From Methanoculleus taiwanensis (GTDB taxonomy: Archaea; Halobacteriota; Methanomicrobia; Methanomicrobiales; Methanoculleaceae): a stretch of DNA of 64,000 nt. The stretch lies in assembly GCF_004102725.1 (NCBI RefSeq), contig NZ_LHQS01000003.1:245889-309888 (forward strand), in the 5' to 3' direction. Positions 60,450 to 64,000 of the stretch are shown here, one piece after another. The notes beneath the pieces are model-generated. The model was given only the letters and a program-made list of their open reading frames with translations, had not been told where the DNA came from and ran no database searches. Within the stretch, counting starts at the first letter, position 1. Each line of letters opens with the position of its first letter. The position numbers were made by a program, and so were the translations under genes.

Positions 60450-60998
60450 TTGGATATCGCTTACATTGCGCTCTCACTATTGTCAGCGATATGGATAATG
60501 ATTCCGGCATACGTGCCAAACTCCGCTGCCGCTCTCTTCGGGGGCGGCAGGCCGATTGACTTCGGAAAGACATTTTCCGACGGCAGGAGAATATTTGGCG
60601 ATGGAAAGACCTACCGCGGTTTCATCGGCGGGGTGACCGCCGGAGTGCTCGCAGGAGTCGCCGAGATCCTGCTTCGTAATCTCGCGGGCTGGACGTTCCT
60701 CCCGGAGCTGACACCCCTCTCGGTCGTGCTGCTTGCCGCAGGAGCTCTCCTCGGCGATCTCGCCAAGAGTTTCATCAAGCGGCGCCTCGGCAAAGACCGG
60801 GGAGAGAAGTGGCCGGTCGCCGACCAGTACGATCTGGTGGTCGGGGCGTTTGTTCTCGTCCTTATAGGGAATCCTGCGTGGTTTTTTGAGACCATAACCC
60901 CGGCAATCGCGATATGGATTCTCATTCTGACACCCCTGCTCCACCGGCTCGCAAACATTATAGGATATCTTACAGGAGTGAAGGACGTACCATGGTAA
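60450..60998 (+). CDS. carS: CDP-archaeol synthase
   Basis: 182 aa from a TTG at 60450, about 25 nt after the TATA TTTATAC (so possibly leaderless); a TTG at 60435 is the alternative and no suitable ATG exists. Hydrophobic helices surround the family motif YVPNSAAALFGGGRPIDFGKTFSDGRRIFGDGKTYRGFIGG (about 16-55), LLGDLAKSFIKRRLGKDRGEKWPVADQYDLVVGAF (the CDP-binding DxxxSxxKR, about 110). CarS activates digeranylgeranylglyceryl ether with CTP for polar head-group attachment. It overlaps pyrE by 7 bp. Confidence 0.92.
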   Translation: MDIAYIALSLLSAIWIMIPAYVPNSAAALFGGGRPIDFGKTFSDGRRIFGDGKTYRGFIGGVTAGVLAGVAEILLRNLAGWTFLPELTPLSVVLLAAGALLGDLAKSFIKRRLGKDRGEKWPVADQYDLVVGAFVLVLIGNPAWFFETITPAIAIWILILTPLLHRLANIIGYLTGVKDVPW

Positions 60999-61504
60999 CT
61001 ACTATTCAGGAGATGCTGCTCGAAAGCGGAGCAATAGAGTTCGGAGACTTTCTCCTCGCTTCGGGAGCACGGAGCAGATACTACATCGACATCAAGACAG
61101 CCACAACCAATCCGGTCATTCTCGGAGCAATTGGAGAAGAGATTGCAAAAGCCCAGGATTTCGACGTCGTAGCCGGAGTCGCGGTAGGAGCGGTTCCGAT
61201 AGCAGTAGCGGTCTCGCTCGCGAGCGGTAAGCCCTTTGCCATCATACGCAAGACCGAGAAGGAGCACGGCAAATCAGGCGCCATAATAGGGGACGTGAAG
61301 GATAAAAAGGTGCTCCTTGTCGAAGATGTAACGACATCGGGCAGAAGCGCTCTCTACGGTGTGGAGGCGCTCCGCTCCGCCGGTGCAGAGGTCGGAGCCG
61401 TGGTGACCGTCGTCGATCGCGAGGCCGGCGCTGCCGAAATGTTCCGGCGCCAGGGAGTCCGATTCGATGCTCTCGTGCGTGTCAGTGAGGTTCTGAACGA
61501 ATAA
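60992..61504 (+). CDS. pyrE: Orotate phosphoribosyltransferase
   Basis: 170 aa, the short archaeal form. GAIEFGDFLLASGARSRYYIDIKTATTNP at the start, AGVAVGAVPIAVAVSLASGKPFAIIRKTEKEHGKSG in the middle and the PRPP loop VLLVEDVTTSGRSALYGVEALRSAGA (about 109). It makes OMP from orotate in the same pathway as pyrC at 46033. It overlaps the end of carS and is followed by purD after 27 bp. Confidence 0.95.
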   Translation: MVTTIQEMLLESGAIEFGDFLLASGARSRYYIDIKTATTNPVILGAIGEEIAKAQDFDVVAGVAVGAVPIAVAVSLASGKPFAIIRKTEKEHGKSGAIIGDVKDKKVLLVEDVTTSGRSALYGVEALRSAGAEVGAVVTVVDREAGAAEMFRRQGVRFDALVRVSEVLNE

Positions 61505-61531
61505 CCATTAAACAACATGCGGTTCATATAG

Positions 61532-62824
61532 ATGGATATGAAAATACTTGTTGTAGGTGGTGGTGGCAGGGAACATGCGATCACCAGAGCGCTTTCCTGC
61601 AACAGCGACGTAAGAATTTTTTCTGTGATGGCCAGGAGGAATCCCGGGATAGCCCGGCTCTCCGAAAACGTGCTGATCGGAAGAGAGACCGACGTTTCGA
61701 AGATAACGCAGTTTGCCACCGAATCCGGTGTGGAGAGCGCAGTCATCGGTCCTGAAGCCCCCCTCGAAGCAGGCATCGTCGATATGCTCGAAGAAGCGGG
61801 CATCCCCTGTATGGGTCCAAACCGCACCGCGGCACGCCTCGAGACGGACAAATCCTTCTGCCGGGAAATGATGGAACGGCATGGTATCGCCGGATGTCCG
61901 CAATACCGCGTCTTCCACGATGTAGAAGCGGCACGCGAATTCATCGAAGGCTACGACGGCGACCTCGCCATCAAACCGATCGGGCTCACCGGAGGAAAAG
62001 GAGTCCGCATCATGGGCGAGCATGTCGATACCAGAGGTGCCGTCGAGTATGCAGAGAGCCTCGGCGGCGATCTCATCGTCGAGGAGCGGCTGATCGGCGA
62101 GGAATTCACCCTGCAGGCGTTCGTCGACGGCACCCACCTCGTACCGATGCCGCTCGTTCAGGATCACAAACGCGCGTACGAAGGCGACATGGGCCCGAAC
62201 ACCGGCGGGATGGGATCGTATTCGCTCCCCGACCATCGGCTCCCCTTCGTCAGCGCTAACGACTACGAAAAGGCTCTTTCCATCATGCAGGACGTCGTCG
62301 CGGCAATGAAAGGTCGCGGCACGCCGTATCGGGGCATTCTGTACGGCCAGTTCATGAACACCCGGGAGGGGCCGAAGGTCATCGAGTTTAATGCACGGTT
62401 CGGAGACCCCGAGGCGATGAACGTCCTTTCACTCCTCGAATCCGACTTCTCCGAGGTCGTCTGCCACCTCGTCGAAGGAAATCTCTCCGCTTCGAGCGTC
62501 AGGTTCGCGAGGAAGGCAACGGTCTGCAAGTACCTCGTTCCGGAAGGATACCCCGACAACCCGATCTCCGGCCGCCCTCTTACCATAGGCGACGCCGGGA
62601 AGGCGCTGACGTACTACGCGAACGTAGAGGAGCAGAACGGCACACTTCATACCCTGACCTCCCGTACGCTCGCCTTTGTCGGCATCGGCGATACACTCGA
62701 AGAGGCGGAAGCAGTTGCGGAAGGCGCAGCCGCCTCGGTCAGCGGCCCGGTCTTCCACCGGCGGGATATCGGAACCCGCGAGCTCCTCGACCGGCGGTGC
62801 AGGCATATGCAGGAGATTCTATGA
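61532..62824 (+). CDS. purD: Phosphoribosylamine-glycine ligase
   Basis: 430 aa. Start [69 protein letters not shown]-grasp [22 protein letters not shown] (about 147); and [18 protein letters not shown] (about 288). All ATP-grasp and product-binding features are in place. It makes GAR in de novo purine synthesis. It overlaps argF by ATGA, so it is co-translated with it. Confidence 0.96.
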   Translation: MDMKILVVGGGGREHAITRALSCNSDVRIFSVMARRNPGIARLSENVLIGRETDVSKITQFATESGVESAVIGPEAPLEAGIVDMLEEAGIPCMGPNRTAARLETDKSFCREMMERHGIAGCPQYRVFHDVEAAREFIEGYDGDLAIKPIGLTGGKGVRIMGEHVDTRGAVEYAESLGGDLIVEERLIGEEFTLQAFVDGTHLVPMPLVQDHKRAYEGDMGPNTGGMGSYSLPDHRLPFVSANDYEKALSIMQDVVAAMKGRGTPYRGILYGQFMNTREGPKVIEFNARFGDPEAMNVLSLLESDFSEVVCHLVEGNLSASSVRFARKATVCKYLVPEGYPDNPISGRPLTIGDAGKALTYYANVEEQNGTLHTLTSRTLAFVGIGDTLEEAEAVAEGAAASVSGPVFHRRDIGTRELLDRRCRHMQEIL

Positions 62825-63747
62825 AGAAAGATTTCGTCTCGATCATCGACCTCGACCGGGAAGAACTCGAGTCCCTTATCACCGAGGCGCGGCGGCTGAA
62901 GACGCTGAAACAGGAGGGCACGCTGCACGAGCTCCTGCCGGGGCGAAACCTCGCCATGATCTTCGAGAAGGCCTCGACCCGGACACGGGTCTCCTTCGAG
63001 GTCGGGATGACCGATCTCGGCGGGCACGCTCTCTTCTTAAACCCGCACGACATGCAGCTCGGCCGGGGCGAGGAGATCCGCGACACCGCCCGGGTACTTT
63101 CACGCTACGTCGACGCGGTCATGATCCGGGCGTACCATCACGAAACCATCGAGGAGTTTGCCCGCTACTCGACGGTTCCGGTCATCAACGGACTCTCCGA
63201 CAGGCTGCACCCCTGCCAGGTGCTCTCCGACATCCTGACGATGAGAGAACACTTCACCTCGCTCGAGGGACTCCGCCTTGCCTGGATCGGTGACGGGAAC
63301 AATGTCTGCAATTCACTGATACTCGCTTCCGCGCTCACCGGAATGGAGATTGCCGTGGCAAGTCCACCCGGGTACCAGCCGAAGGACGATATCGTCGAAA
63401 TGGCACGCAAAGCAGGAGGGCACGTCAGTATCGGCAGTGACCCGATGGTTGCAGCGCAGGATGCGGATATCCTCTATACGGACATCTGGGTCTCGATGGG
63501 CGATGAACCCGAACGCGCCGCACGCCTGCGGGCATTCTCCGGATACACCATCGATACCGCACTCGTCAGGCATGCTTCCCCGGACGCCATCGTCATGCAT
63601 TGCCTGCCCGCACACCGGGGCGAGGAGATCACAGGCGAAGTGCTCGAAAGTCCGCAGAGCATCGTATGGGATCAGGCAGAGAACCGCCTCCACGCCCAGA
63701 AGGCGCTGCTCGCAAGGCTGATCGGCGGCTCCCGGCAGGAACAATAA
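62821..63747 (+). CDS. argF: Ornithine carbamoyltransferase
   Basis: 308 aa from the ATG at 62821. Carbamoyl-phosphate loop [15 protein letters not shown] (about 49), [19 protein letters not shown] (about 130), [13 protein letters not shown], and the ornithine-binding SMGDEPE and [12 protein letters not shown] (about 262) are canonical. It makes citrulline for arginine. The start codon lies in the purD stop. Confidence 0.96.
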   Translation: MKKDFVSIIDLDREELESLITEARRLKTLKQEGTLHELLPGRNLAMIFEKASTRTRVSFEVGMTDLGGHALFLNPHDMQLGRGEEIRDTARVLSRYVDAVMIRAYHHETIEEFARYSTVPVINGLSDRLHPCQVLSDILTMREHFTSLEGLRLAWIGDGNNVCNSLILASALTGMEIAVASPPGYQPKDDIVEMARKAGGHVSIGSDPMVAAQDADILYTDIWVSMGDEPERAARLRAFSGYTIDTALVRHASPDAIVMHCLPAHRGEEITGEVLESPQSIVWDQAENRLHAQKALLARLIGGSRQEQ

Positions 63748-63762
63748 AAAAAAGAATATTCT

Positions 63763-63999
63763 TTACTCTTCTTTTATGAACTCGGCGAGCTCGGTGAAGA
63801 GGTACTGCTGCACCTCCTCGACGACCTCACGTCGTCCGCGGAAAGCCAGCAGTTCCCGCGCATCGCCGTCCATATTGGCAAAGTACATCTTTCTCGGGCG
63901 CTTCACGACTTCGACATCGAATTTTTCCGGAATCTTGAAAATTATCGACCGGGGCACGCCCGGCGGAACGAGTAAATCAAAGAGTTCTTCGTCTGTCAC
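63763..63999 (-). CDS. Short unknown protein at the window edge
   Basis: 78 codons read from GTG at 63999 to a stop at 63763. It begins TDEELFDLLVPPGVPRSIIFKIPEKFDVEVVKRPRKMYFANMDGDARELLAFRG and ends in an acidic helix (REVVEEVQQYLFTELAEFIKEE). The N-terminal sequence looks like a complete start, but the frame could continue upstream past the window. It is convergent with argF, 15 bp away. No family is recognised. Confidence 0.6.
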   Translation of the reverse strand: MTDEELFDLLVPPGVPRSIIFKIPEKFDVEVVKRPRKMYFANMDGDARELLAFRGRREVVEEVQQYLFTELAEFIKEE

Positions 64000-64000
64000 C

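Noticed and set aside
1-64000. CRISPR arrays, insertion sequences, integrases, prophage
   Set aside because: No regularly spaced repeats, transposase or integrase motifs, or terminal inverted repeats were seen on either strand.

Overview
The window is a gene-dense, moderately GC-rich archaeal chromosome segment. Archaeal-only or archaeal-type information genes (PCNA, PriL, DnaG-type primase, S17e, Alba, RaSEA, FtsZ with a CdrS-like regulator) sit beside archaeal lipid genes (CDP-archaeol synthase, a Tes-like radical SAM enzyme), [NiFe]-hydrogenase structural and maturation genes, CobY and an MptN/RimK-like ligase. Together they point to a hydrogenotrophic methanogen. Methanomicrobiales, probably close to Methanoculleus, is my inference from gene content; no 16S rRNA gene is present.

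Layout. 1-8.2 kb: a truncated DUF2179-type membrane protein, a secreted sorbosone-dehydrogenase-like propeller, two paralogous secreted proteins of unknown role, and an Lhr-type helicase with its metallophosphoesterase. 8.7-14.6 kb: SIS isomerase, aminotransferase, M42 aminopeptidase, YetF-like membrane protein, two structured non-coding RNA candidates, a ferredoxin, and a STAS protein with an unknown C-terminal domain. 14.9-22 kb: tRNA-Arg, a lipoprotein, a GT39/GT2-GtrA glycosylation pair, M20 peptidase, moaA and rlmE. 22.2-29.6 kb: pcn-priL, an HD protein, ThiN, S17e, dapA-dapB, a ferredoxin, asd and alba. 29.8-38.8 kb: DUF373 protein, a coiled-coil protein, cdrS-ftsZ, cobD-cobY, archaeal ornithine cyclodeaminase, RaSEA and a surface protein. 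38.8-42.1 kb: tRNA-Ser, a 34-aa membrane peptide, a frameshifted bacterial-type pfk, and pgk. 42.7-51.1 kb: hypC-hypA, a micro-ORF coupled to hypE, GNAT, DUF2156, pyrC, DUF167, dnaG, a UPF0058 protein, an ATP-grasp ligase and a hydrogenase protease. 51.2-57.9 kb: a MinD/roadblock-like cluster followed by a [NiFe]-hydrogenase cluster carrying ferredoxin, V4R and roadblock genes. 57.9-64 kb: an alanine dehydrogenase/OCD homologue, the divergent tes and carS genes, pyrE, purD, argF and a short unknown gene at the edge.

Three points stand out. First, a pair of ~142-nt RNA genes on the minus strand (12208-12350 and 12687-12827) share conserved loops and compensatory helix changes, and each has a TATA box placed so that transcription would begin at the terminal helix. 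Second, two adjacent operons (51.2-57.9 kb) share an N-terminal domain and combine MinD, roadblock-like proteins, V4R, ferredoxin and a minimal [NiFe]-hydrogenase, which suggests a regulated or membrane-positioned hydrogenase module. Third, the cdrS-ftsZ promoter carries inverted TCTGACAA-type repeats that could be a CdrS operator. No CRISPR array, insertion sequence or prophage was seen.
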